The translations under genes were made by a program, and so were the position numbers. Below are positions 39,277 to 47,624 of a stretch of 64,000 bases of DNA, piece after piece. The stretch covers positions 124,001 to 188,000 of the forward strand of contig NZ_BMPO01000008.1 in NCBI RefSeq assembly GCF_014647635.1, written 5' to 3'. The stretch comes from Pseudomonas matsuisoli (GTDB taxonomy: Bacteria; Pseudomonadota; Gammaproteobacteria; Pseudomonadales; Pseudomonadaceae). The notes below the pieces were generated by a model. That model made no database searches. It saw only the letters and a program-made list of their open reading frames with translations, and had not been told where the DNA came from. Numbering within the stretch: position 1 is the first letter of the stretch; every line of letters begins with the position of its first letter.

Positions 39277-41748
39277 ATGCGCCGCTCCTCCTGCTCATTC
39301 AACACTCGTCGCTCATTGCGCCTCGCCATTCGAAGCGCTTGCCTTGCGCTGCCCTTACTGACCAGCGCTCCCGCGTTCGCACAAACGCCTACCCCCGAGT
39401 CATCGGGTGTGCAGCATTACTCGATTTCATCAGGCCCGCTGTCCAGCGCGCTCGCACAGTTCGCAGCGGAATCCGGCGTCATGCTGTCGAGCCCGGCGAC
39501 GCTCACCGCCAACCGGCAAAGCGGCGGCCTGGACGGTGAATACGGCGTGACTGAAGGCTTCGCACGCGTACTCGGCAATAGCGGACTACGGGCTGTTCAA
39601 AATGGCGAGGGCACCTGGACGATCGTCGAGTCGACCAGCGCCGAGAGCACAGCGGTAGAGCTGAACCCACTCTACGTGCAAGGCAGCTTGGGCAACGCGC
39701 TCGGCTCGATGGAGGGCTACAACGTCACCCACAGCAGCGTTGCCACCAAGACCAGCAAGGAAATCGCCAAGACAACGCAAAGCGTCTCCGTCGTCACCCG
39801 CGACCAGATCGAAAACCAAGGCTCCATCACCGTTGCCGAAGCACTCCGGTACACCCCAGGCGTCTTGACCAACCCCTACGGGCATACCCAGCGCTACGAC
39901 TACCTTGCCCTGCGCGGTATCAACGATGGCTCGGTGGACAACATCATCATCGATGGCTTGAAAGCCATGGGCGACCCCGGCTCATTCACCACGCTGCAGA
40001 TCGACCCATTCTTCCTGGAACGCATCGACGTGCTCAAAGGGCCATCCTCCGTTCTGTACGGCCGCAGCAATCCAGGCGGGCTGGCTGCACTGACCACCAA
40101 ACGCCCATCCTTCGAAACATCGGGTCGAATCGAGGCGTCCTACGGCAGTAACGCGACCCGCAGCCTTGGCCTCGACTACACCGCGCCGCTGAATGAGAAC
40201 ATCGCCTACCGGCTGGTGGGCGTGGCCGAAGACGGTGACAGCCAAACGGACGGCGTAAAACAGACGCGCTACGCGCTGATGCCCAGCATCACCTTCAACC
40301 TGGGCGACGACACGTTGCTCGATCTCTACGCCTACCTGCAGCACGATCCTAACGGCGGCTACCACGGCAGTCTGCCCGCTTCCGGTACGATCGATAAACG
40401 CAACGGCAAGCGCCTTTCGAGCAATTTCTTCGAAGGCGAGGAAAGCATCGAGAATTTCAGCCGCACCCAGCAGATGGTCGGTTACGAATTCGAGCACCGC
40501 TTCGATGACGTCTGGAGTGCGCGGCAGAACTTCCGCTATCTGGACGCCGAAACCGAGCTCGATCAGATCTGGCAGAGCGGCTATACCAGCGCTAGCGGTA
40601 ACGCGCTCAACCGCGGCTACAGCGGGGGCGATGAGAAGCTGCATGCCTGGATCGTCGATAACATGCTGCAAGCCGAGTTCGATACTGGTGCGGCATCCCA
40701 CACGGTCGTACTGGGGCTGGATTACCAGTACTCGAAGAACCGCATCCACAACAATGCGGACTACGCGACCATTGCCGACCTGGATATCGTCAACCCTGTC
40801 TATGGGAATGTCGACCTGTCCAACGTAGCCCCCACCGCCGACGCGCTGCGCCGCCAGAAGCAGACGGGCATTTACCTGCAGGACCTCATCGAAGTGGGCC
40901 GCTGGAATCTTTCCGCTGGCCTGCGGCAGGACTGGTACGACGTATCCATCGACGACAACCTCGTCGGCAAGGATGCGAACCGCGGCGAAAAACTCAGCGG
41001 CCACCTCGGCGCGCTATATACCTTCGACAACGGCATCGCGCCCTACCTGAGCTATTCCACCTCGTTCAACCCCACGTCGAACTACTCCAGCGGCGCGCAG
41101 ATTCTCGACCCGACGACCGGCGAGCAATGGGAAGCCGGCGTGAAATTCCAACCGAACGGCACCGACGATCTCTACACGATCTCGGTGTTCGACATGACGT
41201 TGGAAAACCTCTATGCCAAGGAAAACGACCTCGAATCGAGCGCGTTCTACAAAGGTGTCGGCGAGGTGCAATCGCGTGGTGTCGAGCTCGAGGCGCGCGT
41301 GAACGTAACGGACAACCTGCGCGTACTCGGCAGCTATACCTGGAACGACGTGGAATACAGCAAAAGCTATTTTGCCTATGACGCGGCAGGTGAGTTGATC
41401 GACGCGAAAGGCAACACGCCCTATCAGACGCCGGAACACATGGGCAGCGTCTGGGCGGACTACCGTTTCGATCAGGGAGCATTTGCAGGCGTCGGCATCG
41501 GTGCGGGTGCCCGCTACGTTGGCAGCAGTTGGGGCAATGACGCGCACGACTTCAAGGTGCCGTCTTACACGCTATTCGACGCCTCGGTCAGCTATGACCT
41601 GCAACGAGTCGGCCTCAAAGGCACGACCGTACGCGTTAACGCCAATAACTTGACCGACAAGTACTACGTCGCCTCCTGCTACTCCGCGAATGCATGCTAC
41701 CTCGGCGCCGAGCGCAACATCACAGCGACGGTCAGTCATTCGTTCTGA
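39277..41748 (+). CDS. TonB-dependent siderophore receptor with N-terminal signalling domain
   Basis: Outer-membrane receptor of 823 residues. A signal peptide (about 1-36, ending APAFAQ) is followed by an STN signalling domain (SISSGPLSSALAQFAAESGV, about 45-115), a plug domain (SVVTRDQIENQGSITVAEAL) and a C-terminal barrel ending in SHSF. The STN domain marks it as a transducer that signals through a FecR-like protein to a FecI-like sigma, so the pair 2 kb upstream is the likely partner. It resembles the FoxA/FiuA/FpvA group; the siderophore is not predictable. The ATG at 39277 follows AAGGAA. Confidence 0.93.
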   Translation: MRRSSCSFNTRRSLRLAIRSACLALPLLTSAPAFAQTPTPESSGVQHYSISSGPLSSALAQFAAESGVMLSSPATLTANRQSGGLDGEYGVTEGFARVLGNSGLRAVQNGEGTWTIVESTSAESTAVELNPLYVQGSLGNALGSMEGYNVTHSSVATKTSKEIAKTTQSVSVVTRDQIENQGSITVAEALRYTPGVLTNPYGHTQRYDYLALRGINDGSVDNIIIDGLKAMGDPGSFTTLQIDPFFLERIDVLKGPSSVLYGRSNPGGLAALTTKRPSFETSGRIEASYGSNATRSLGLDYTAPLNENIAYRLVGVAEDGDSQTDGVKQTRYALMPSITFNLGDDTLLDLYAYLQHDPNGGYHGSLPASGTIDKRNGKRLSSNFFEGEESIENFSRTQQMVGYEFEHRFDDVWSARQNFRYLDAETELDQIWQSGYTSASGNALNRGYSGGDEKLHAWIVDNMLQAEFDTGAASHTVVLGLDYQYSKNRIHNNADYATIADLDIVNPVYGNVDLSNVAPTADALRRQKQTGIYLQDLIEVGRWNLSAGLRQDWYDVSIDDNLVGKDANRGEKLSGHLGALYTFDNGIAPYLSYSTSFNPTSNYSSGAQILDPTTGEQWEAGVKFQPNGTDDLYTISVFDMTLENLYAKENDLESSAFYKGVGEVQSRGVELEARVNVTDNLRVLGSYTWNDVEYSKSYFAYDAAGELIDAKGNTPYQTPEHMGSVWADYRFDQGAFAGVGIGAGARYVGSSWGNDAHDFKVPSYTLFDASVSYDLQRVGLKGTTVRVNANNLTDKYYVASCYSANACYLGAERNITATVSHSF

Positions 41749-41766
41749 CGGTTTGCGATCGGTCAC

Positions 41767-41826
41767 GCGGGCTCCACCCGCCCTACGTCCAAGCCACGGT
41801 TTGCCGTAGGGCGGGTGCAACCCGCG
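41767..41826. repeat. Inverted repeat after the TonB receptor, REP/terminator-like
   Basis: GCGGG-CTCC-ACCCGCCCTACG at 41767-41787 is complementary to CGTAGGGCGGGTGCAACCCG at 41805-41824. Arms of about 20 bases separated by 17 could form a long stem and stop receptor transcription. Confidence 0.55.
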
Positions 41827-41923
41827 ACGCTCAATTATGAAACCGGATTCGATTCCTGCGGTCCGAACGCTGCGGAGGGCGCCAGCCTTGCCCACAGGAC
41901 GTCCGAATCGAAGGTTGAACACC

Positions 41924-42676
41924 ATGCTTCCCAACTATTCGATGCCCGCCAGGAGGCGACGCGTCAGCTATCTACTGTTGCCCCTGTTTCTGCTTATCGC
42001 GCTGGGCGGCTGCTCGCGCAATCAGGACCATGCCTCCATCAGCGGCAACCGCAGCTTCGCCAACCCAGGTGAACTGTTCCAGACCCACTCGGACCGGCTA
42101 GCCACGCTGGCAATGCGCAACAATCTGCACAGCCTCTACCGCCTGCTCGACAAACTGTATCGCCGCAATCCAGCCGAATGGCACAAGACCGGGCTGCCGA
42201 CGCTGGAAGCCGCCGAGAAGGCCGTCCAACTTTCCATCGAGCAAAACCGTCCTCCGGCGTCCTTGGCTGGCCGCAAAGACATTGCCGCCCTGAGCTATTC
42301 GCTAAGTGACGACTTCCAAGGCGATCGCGTCGGCGCCTTCATTTATGCCCTGGGCAGCATGATCATCACCGCCCACGGTGGGCATACCAGCTTCTACATC
42401 ACCGACGTACTCGACGCCCGTTTCATCCACAACGCGGCACGCAATATCGAGAAAGCCACCTGGATGCTTGCCAACCGCCAGGACCTCGACGGCAACCCAT
42501 GGCTGCTGTCGAACGAGATCACCGAGAACGGCCGCAATCTGAGTTTCGCGGTCGAATTCGCCAAGATCGTCGCGCGGCTGGACCTGGTGACGGACATCCT
42601 CGACGAGCGCTACCGGCGCATCGGCGTCAATTACGCGCACGGATTGCTCTTCCTGAATTTCCTGCCGGTGCAATGA
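41924..42676 (+). CDS. Conserved predicted lipoprotein, function unknown
   Basis: A 250-residue predicted lipoprotein. A basic N-terminus (PARRRR) precedes a hydrophobic stretch and the lipobox ALGGC near residue 26. The mature region is mostly helical with NPAEWHKTGLPTLEAAEKAV and a GGHTSFYITDVLDARF segment. No enzymatic motif is recognised. The start at 41924 follows GAAGG; one at 41942 is possible. Orientation matches the receptor and the next genes but gaps of about 175-200 bases suggest separate control. Confidence 0.7.
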   Translation: MLPNYSMPARRRRVSYLLLPLFLLIALGGCSRNQDHASISGNRSFANPGELFQTHSDRLATLAMRNNLHSLYRLLDKLYRRNPAEWHKTGLPTLEAAEKAVQLSIEQNRPPASLAGRKDIAALSYSLSDDFQGDRVGAFIYALGSMIITAHGGHTSFYITDVLDARFIHNAARNIEKATWMLANRQDLDGNPWLLSNEITENGRNLSFAVEFAKIVARLDLVTDILDERYRRIGVNYAHGLLFLNFLPVQ

Positions 42677-42878
42677 TCCGCCTCGCGAGCGCTTGCCTCG
42701 ATGCGGGGAACCGTCAGCATAAATGCGAATCGAAATTTGTCTCCGGCGGCTGCTCACCCGGCAACCGCCCTCAACGGACTGAATGTTTCCCGGCCCTGGC
42801 ACACCGCTGGACGGGATTGCCAGCGAAGGCGCGGTCACGAACCCAGCCACCGACATTCACCTGGAGACCTTTCCTCGC

Positions 42879-43331
42879 ATGAGCACCTCAAAAATTCCGC
42901 CGCTGCTTCTCATGGTCTTGTTCGCCATCGCGATGCTGCTGGCGACGATGCTGCCACCTGGCTCAACGCGATTCGCGCTGCAGATTCCCCTGGCACTGAC
43001 CCTACTTGCGCTTTCTGCGTTGCTGATTGCCAGCGCGCTTACCGGTTTTCTCCGAGCCCGCACGAGCGTCAGCCCTCGCCGGCCGGGGCGTGCCTCGGCG
43101 ATCGTCACCTCGGGCATCTACCGTCTTAGCCGCAACCCGATGTACTTAGGCTTCATCCTGTTGCTCGCCGCGTGGGCCGTCATTCTCGCGCATCCGCTTT
43201 CGGCGATTCTCGTACCGATCTTTGGCGGATGCCTGCACCACTGGCAGATCCTGCCGGAGGAGCGCGTCCTCGAACAAAAATTCGGCGAGACCTTTCTGGA
43301 TTACAAATCCCGCGTCAGACGTTGGGTCTGA
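42879..43331 (+). CDS. Small membrane isoprenylcysteine carboxyl methyltransferase-family protein
   Basis: Integral membrane protein of 150 residues with about four hydrophobic segments. The C-terminal motif GIYRLSRNPMYLGFILLL and the end PEERVLEQKFGETFLDYK are signatures of the ICMT/phospholipid methyltransferase family, which uses SAM. The substrate of bacterial members is mostly unknown. The start at 42879 follows GGAG at some distance; the longer frame has no match. Confidence 0.85.
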   Translation: MSTSKIPPLLLMVLFAIAMLLATMLPPGSTRFALQIPLALTLLALSALLIASALTGFLRARTSVSPRRPGRASAIVTSGIYRLSRNPMYLGFILLLAAWAVILAHPLSAILVPIFGGCLHHWQILPEERVLEQKFGETFLDYKSRVRRWV

Positions 43332-43409
43332 CAATTTCCACGCCATTCGACGGCCGCTGCCTATAGGCAGCAGGCCCGTCGTTACTGCGCCACTCGACTC
43401 GCCTCCCGC

Positions 43410-43427
43410 CTGTCATCCAAACGTCAT
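43410..43427 (+). promoter_or_regulatory. Pho box upstream of phoX
   Basis: CTGTCAT-CCAA-ACGTCAT: two 7-base half-sites spaced by 4, close to the PhoB consensus CTGTCAT-N4-CTGTCAT. It lies 46 bases before the phosphatase start and predicts induction by phosphate limitation. Confidence 0.78.
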
Positions 43428-43472
43428 TTACTTCATCTAGCGTCCGCCGAACAAGATCGCGGAGCCGACACC

Positions 43473-45368
43473 ATGCTTGATGAAACCCCCACCGATTTCG
43501 AACGCATCACAGGACTATCACGTCGCCGTTTCATCGGCATGGGCGCCTTAGGTGGAGCCGCGCTATTCCTGGGCGGTGGCCTGCTGGGCAGGTCTGCCCT
43601 GGCCCAAGCCGTAAGTAACGGCAGCGACTCAGCCCTCATGGGCTTTGCGAACCTCGCCGCCTCCACCGCCGACGCCATTACCCTGCCGCCCGGCTATGTG
43701 TCCCGTGTACTGATCAGCTGGGGGCAGCCGCTTGCAGCGGACGGCCCCGCGTTCAAGCCCAAGGGCGGCAACACGGCTGCCGAGCAGTTGCTCCAGTTCG
43801 GCGATAACAACGACGGCATGAGCTTTTTCCCGTGGCCCGGTGACGCCAATCGCGCGCTCATGGCGATCAACAACGAATACGTCAATTACCCCTATCTGCT
43901 GGCGCACGGCGGCCTGCCGCAATCGGCTGAAGACGTGCTCAAGGCCCAGTCCGCAGAGGGCGTCACGGTGATCGAAGTCCAGCAGAAGAATGGCCAATGG
44001 GCCTTCCAGCCAGGGTCGAGCTACAACCGTCGCGTCCACGGCAACACGCCCATCGACGTCAGCGGACCCGCGCGAGGGCACGACGCGCTCAAGACCTCGG
44101 CAGATCCACTTGGGATACAGGTCCTCGGTACCTTCCAGAACTGCTCCAGCGGGCAGACCCCGTGGGGCACCTACCTGACCTGCGAAGAAAACTTCAGTGA
44201 TTGCTTCGGCAGCACCGACGCGGACCTGACCTTCACGCCAGACCAGAAGCGCTTTAGCGTGAAACACGCGAGCGCCGACAACGACTGGCATAAACACGAC
44301 GCGCGTTTCGATCTGTCGAAAAACCCGAACGAACTCAATCGTCACGGCTGGATCGTGGAAATCGACCCGTTCGATCCGCAGTCCACGCCGATCAAACGAA
44401 CGGCGCTCGGGCGCTTCAAGCATGAGAATGCAGCGCTGACCACCACCAAGGATGGCCGGGTCGTGGTGTACATGGGCGATGACGAACGCGGTGAGTTCAT
44501 CTACAAATTCATCACCCGGGACCGGCTGGATACTGTGGATGCGAAAGCCAATCGCCACATCCTCGACCACGGCACCCTCTATGTGGCGCGCTTCGATGAT
44601 GGCGACGGCAATCCGGACCACCCCAAAGGACGTGGCCGATGGATCGCGCTCGTGCATGGCAGCGGCGACCTGACGGAAACCAACGGTTTCGCCAGCCAGG
44701 CGGACGTGGTGATTCGTGCGCGCCAGGCCGGCACCCAGGTCGGTGCTACGCGCATGGACCGTCCGGAATGGATCGCGGTCAGCCCCGAAGACGGGCAGGT
44801 CTACTGCACGCTGACCAACAACACCAAGCGCGGCGAGGATGGCCAGCCGGTGGGCGGCCCTAACCCGCGCGAGAACAACCTCTACGGCCAGATCCTGCGC
44901 TGGCGCGAGACCGGTGACGACGCGGCTGCCAGCACGTTCGAGTGGGACCTATTCATCGTCGCCGGCAACCCAGTCGCCCATCCGGGCAGCCCGAATGCCG
45001 GCTCGCACCAGATCGATGCGAACAACATGTTCAACAGCCCAGACGGCCTTGGTTTCGACAATGGCGGCCGGCTCTGGGTATTGACCGACGGCAAGTACAG
45101 CAACAAGGGCGATTACGCTGGCATGGGCAATAACCAGATGCTCTGCGCCGACCCGAAGACCGGAGAGATCCGCCGCTTCATGGTTGGCCCCGTGGGTTGT
45201 GAAGTGACCGGCCTCGCGTTCTCCCCGGATTACCGAACGATGTTCGTCGGCATCCAGCATCCTGGGGAAGAAGGCGGCTCGACGTTCCCAGATCACCAAC
45301 GTGACGGCACACCACGCTCGTCGGTCATGGTCATCACGCGGGAAGATGGTGGTGTGATCGGGGCGTGA
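43473..45368 (+). CDS. phoX: PhoX-family alkaline phosphatase, Tat-exported
   Basis: Secreted phosphatase of 631 residues of the PhoX (DUF839) family, which hydrolyses phosphate monoesters using iron and calcium. The N-terminus has the twin-arginine motif SRRRFIG at 16-22 followed by a hydrophobic stretch and ALAQA cleavage site, so the folded cofactor-bearing enzyme is exported by Tat. Family segments include TCEENFSDCFG with Cys residues near the active site, RFKHENAALT, and SPDGLGFDNGGRLWV. A Pho box upstream supports PhoB control. Confidence 0.93.
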   Translation: MLDETPTDFERITGLSRRRFIGMGALGGAALFLGGGLLGRSALAQAVSNGSDSALMGFANLAASTADAITLPPGYVSRVLISWGQPLAADGPAFKPKGGNTAAEQLLQFGDNNDGMSFFPWPGDANRALMAINNEYVNYPYLLAHGGLPQSAEDVLKAQSAEGVTVIEVQQKNGQWAFQPGSSYNRRVHGNTPIDVSGPARGHDALKTSADPLGIQVLGTFQNCSSGQTPWGTYLTCEENFSDCFGSTDADLTFTPDQKRFSVKHASADNDWHKHDARFDLSKNPNELNRHGWIVEIDPFDPQSTPIKRTALGRFKHENAALTTTKDGRVVVYMGDDERGEFIYKFITRDRLDTVDAKANRHILDHGTLYVARFDDGDGNPDHPKGRGRWIALVHGSGDLTETNGFASQADVVIRARQAGTQVGATRMDRPEWIAVSPEDGQVYCTLTNNTKRGEDGQPVGGPNPRENNLYGQILRWRETGDDAAASTFEWDLFIVAGNPVAHPGSPNAGSHQIDANNMFNSPDGLGFDNGGRLWVLTDGKYSNKGDYAGMGNNQMLCADPKTGEIRRFMVGPVGCEVTGLAFSPDYRTMFVGIQHPGEEGGSTFPDHQRDGTPRSSVMVITREDGGVIGA

Positions 45369-45412
45369 ACCCCACGCCCTGCGACTCGAGCGAAACCAGC
45401 CGCCGTACCACT

Positions 45413-45433
45413 GTAGGGGCGACTTCAGTCGCC
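45413..45433 (+). repeat. REP-like palindrome, GTAGGGGCGACTTCAGTCGC type, copy 1
   Basis: GTAGGGGCGACTTCAGTCGCC minus its last base is repeated in inverted form at 45819-45839 and with one change at 45883-45903. The centre GGCGACT-TCA-AGTCGCC-like symmetry is REP-like. Confidence 0.7.
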
Positions 45434-45539
45434 CGCGATAGATCTAAAACGCCTCGGGCCTACGGCGCCCGTTAATCTCCCAGGCGCGCTTTCGGGTCTC
45501 GTTCAGCAGGCCGAACGCAGGCGTTGCATAGGGGGCTGC

Positions 45540-45740
45540 GAGGTAGGATGCCGAGCAAGGAGCGATGGGACAGGGACGTCCCGTCGTCAGGGAAGTCTGG
45601 CCAAGGGCTAGACCCGAATGCTTGGGTGTCCTTCTTTTGGGTTACGTCTTCTTGGGTCGGGAGGCGATCCGCAAGCAAGAAAAGGTAACTCGGCCGTAAG
45701 GGCCGAAACGTAGCCGGGTAAACAGCGTGGTAATACGCCG
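45540..45740. repeat. Candidate interspersed repeat with long inverted arms
   Basis: Contains GTTACGTCTTCTTG (45641-45654) inverted against CAAGAAAAGGTAAC (45676-45689), then CGGCC-GTAAG-GGCCG at 45691-45705. Blocks with paired GGTTAC and GTAAC ends around a hairpin are a recurrent non-coding repeat in Pseudomonas and Xanthomonadaceae genomes. Boundaries are approximate. Confidence 0.45.
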
Positions 45741-45818
45741 AGCGCAAACACGCCTTCAGCACAGAGCGACAAAACCGCGGGTTTCACCCAGCCTACGGAT
45801 AATCGTTTTGGCGAACTT

Positions 45819-45839
45819 GGCGACTGAAGTCGCCCCTAC
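45819..45839 (-). repeat. REP-like palindrome, copy 2 (inverted)
   Basis: Exact reverse complement of the 21 bases at 45413-45433. It forms an inverted pair with copy 3 at 45883. Confidence 0.7.
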
Positions 45840-45882
45840 GCGGTTGCCATCCAGCAATGACCACAGACGACAATTGCGTTCT

Positions 45883-45903
45883 GTAGGGGCGACTTTAGTC
45901 GCC
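45883..45903 (+). repeat. REP-like palindrome, copy 3
   Basis: Same 21-base repeat as copy 1 except one base in the loop (TTTAG for TTCAG). With copy 2 it makes an inverted pair 85 bases long. Confidence 0.7.
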
Positions 45904-45992
45904 TTCGCAGCAAATGCGGATGGCCGCCCACCGCCCCTACAACAATCACCATCCGGCCAATACCTAAATAAGACTCGCGTCCTGTAGGGCGC

Positions 45993-47192
45993 CTATACCC
46001 GCTCCGCCCCGCGACGAGCCTTACGCTCCGAGCGCACGGCTGGCGCCAGCACGAACACGCACGCCACGAGCACCATCACCACCAGCATGGCTGAACGCAG
46101 GCCATACGCCTCGCCCAGGAATCCCAAGGACGGCGGCCCGACCAGGAATGCTAGATAGCCGAGGGTTGCGACTGCCGCCACCCGGCGCGCGCCATGCCGT
46201 TCGGAGTCGCCTGCGGCAGAGATGCCCACCGGAAAACCGAGCGATGCACCCAGGCCCCAGAGGACTACAGCAAAGGCGGCAAGCGTAGGGCTTTCCGAAA
46301 AGATCACCAACGCAAGCCCAGTGGCTCCAAACAAGGCACTACCGCGAATCACCGCTTCCCGGCTTACGCGATGGAGCACGTAGTTACCGCAGAACCGCCC
46401 CACCGTCATGGCCCCGGCGAACCCGGCATAGATGAGCGCGCTGGACGCCGGGTCGAAGCCATGGCCGTCCACCATCAACAGCGGCAACCAGTCGGTGGCC
46501 GAGCCCTCCGCCATGGCGAGCGCCAGTACGATCAGGCCTATCATGATCAATTTCCGGTCAGGCCAAACGGCAGCGCGGTCTTCAGCCTTCTCCGGATCAT
46601 CGGAGGTCGACATCGCATTCTCACGGCCGACGCCATGCGGAACTTGCAGGCACGCCCATACCGCGGCAGGCGCGCACAGCAGTGAAATCAGCGTCAGATG
46701 CACGACAACCGAGAGTCCAAGGTGCGCGAGCATCATGCTCAACAATGCACCGCACAACGTGCCAAGGCTGAAACAACCGTGAAGGGCCGGAAGCAAAGGC
46801 TTTTCGGTCAGACGCTCGACATCCGCACCTTCGATATTGATGGCGATTTCCGCCAGCCCCATACCGGCACCGACACAGAACAGCCCAACGAAAACACCCG
46901 CACTCAACGCGCTGGCAGCCGCGACAGCGACAACTAGCGTTCCTGCGAACACCAGCGCAGTGCCAACCATGCTGATCGGCCGCGTGCCCCTTGCCATTAC
47001 CAGCCTTCCGGAACTCAAGACCCCGCACATCGCGCCTGACGACAAGCCGAACAGTATGAGCCCCATCTCGCTGGTGGAAGCGCTTAACAGGTCGCGGATA
47101 TCGGGAGTACGCGTCACCCACGACGCGAGCAACAGGCCGGGGAGGAGAAACAGAAGAAAAAGGGCGATACGGCGACGGCGAACGTTATCCAA
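45993..47192 (-). CDS. MFS transporter, YbjJ-like
   Basis: Major facilitator of 399 residues with about twelve membrane helices and a cytoplasmic loop near 200-225 (STSDDPEKAEDRAAV). The N-terminal WVTRTPDIRDLLSASTSEMG and GFPVGISAAGD segments match the YbjJ-type drug/sugar-like MFS subfamily. Substrate unknown. It stands alone with repeats on both sides. Confidence 0.85.
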   Translation of the reverse strand: MDNVRRRRIALFLLFLLPGLLLASWVTRTPDIRDLLSASTSEMGLILFGLSSGAMCGVLSSGRLVMARGTRPISMVGTALVFAGTLVVAVAAASALSAGVFVGLFCVGAGMGLAEIAINIEGADVERLTEKPLLPALHGCFSLGTLCGALLSMMLAHLGLSVVVHLTLISLLCAPAAVWACLQVPHGVGRENAMSTSDDPEKAEDRAAVWPDRKLIMIGLIVLALAMAEGSATDWLPLLMVDGHGFDPASSALIYAGFAGAMTVGRFCGNYVLHRVSREAVIRGSALFGATGLALVIFSESPTLAAFAVVLWGLGASLGFPVGISAAGDSERHGARRVAAVATLGYLAFLVGPPSLGFLGEAYGLRSAMLVVMVLVACVFVLAPAVRSERKARRGAERV

Positions 47193-47624
47193 GCGAACCT
47201 CGGGCAGAGCTAAACGCCGAAGTGTATAGGGCTAATCATTCACCGGGGTGACAACCGACAAGAAACGCACCAGCGTGGAGCAATTGTCAGTACGGGATAC
47301 GGGCTTTGGTTCGTGGGTGAGGCAGGGATGCGCGCAGCCCTGCCTCAATCATCGCGGGCACGGCCCGCTCTCATCAAATAAAAAACACCTCTTTGATTCA
47401 GAAGCAAAAAATGAGTGGATTGTGAACCCTTGTGGGAGCGAGCCATGCTCGCGATTGGCAATGGCGCATAACTCCATCGCGGGCATGGCGGATGGCCGCC
47501 CCGCAAATCGCCGCCCGACCCGCTCCCACAAGGTCTGCACTCACTGCCATGCCCCCTGTTTGTCGCGCGACAGCGCGGCGCCTCGGCGGTGGGTAACTCA
47601 CACATGCGAGGTGTGACTCTTGGG
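47193..47624. other. Intergenic region between MFS and chemoreceptor genes
   Basis: A 432-base gap without a supported gene. It includes REP-like sequences near 47352-47373 and a paired element at 47432-47529. The promoter of the MFS gene should be near 47200-47300. Confidence 0.55.
47432..47529. repeat. REPIN-like paired element, GTGGGAGCG type
   Basis: Left arm GTGGGAGCGAGCCATGCTCG at 47432-47451, right end CGCTCCCAC at 47521-47529 in inverse orientation, with a further CATCGCGGGCATGGC between. Same family as the palindrome at 4343-4379. Confidence 0.65.

Larger units (their letters stand above)
45369..45992. other. Repeat-rich intergenic region
   Basis: A 624-base stretch with no supported gene. 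It holds three copies of a 21-base palindromic REP (45413, 45819, 45883) and a further repeat-like block at about 45540-45740. A 96-codon open frame at 45472-45762 on the minus strand crosses this block and is probably not coding. Confidence 0.6.

Noticed and set aside
45472..45762. A 96-codon minus-strand frame in the repeat-rich gap
   Set aside because: It spans the inverted-repeat block, and no convincing ribosome binding site or domain was seen; treated as non-coding repeat.
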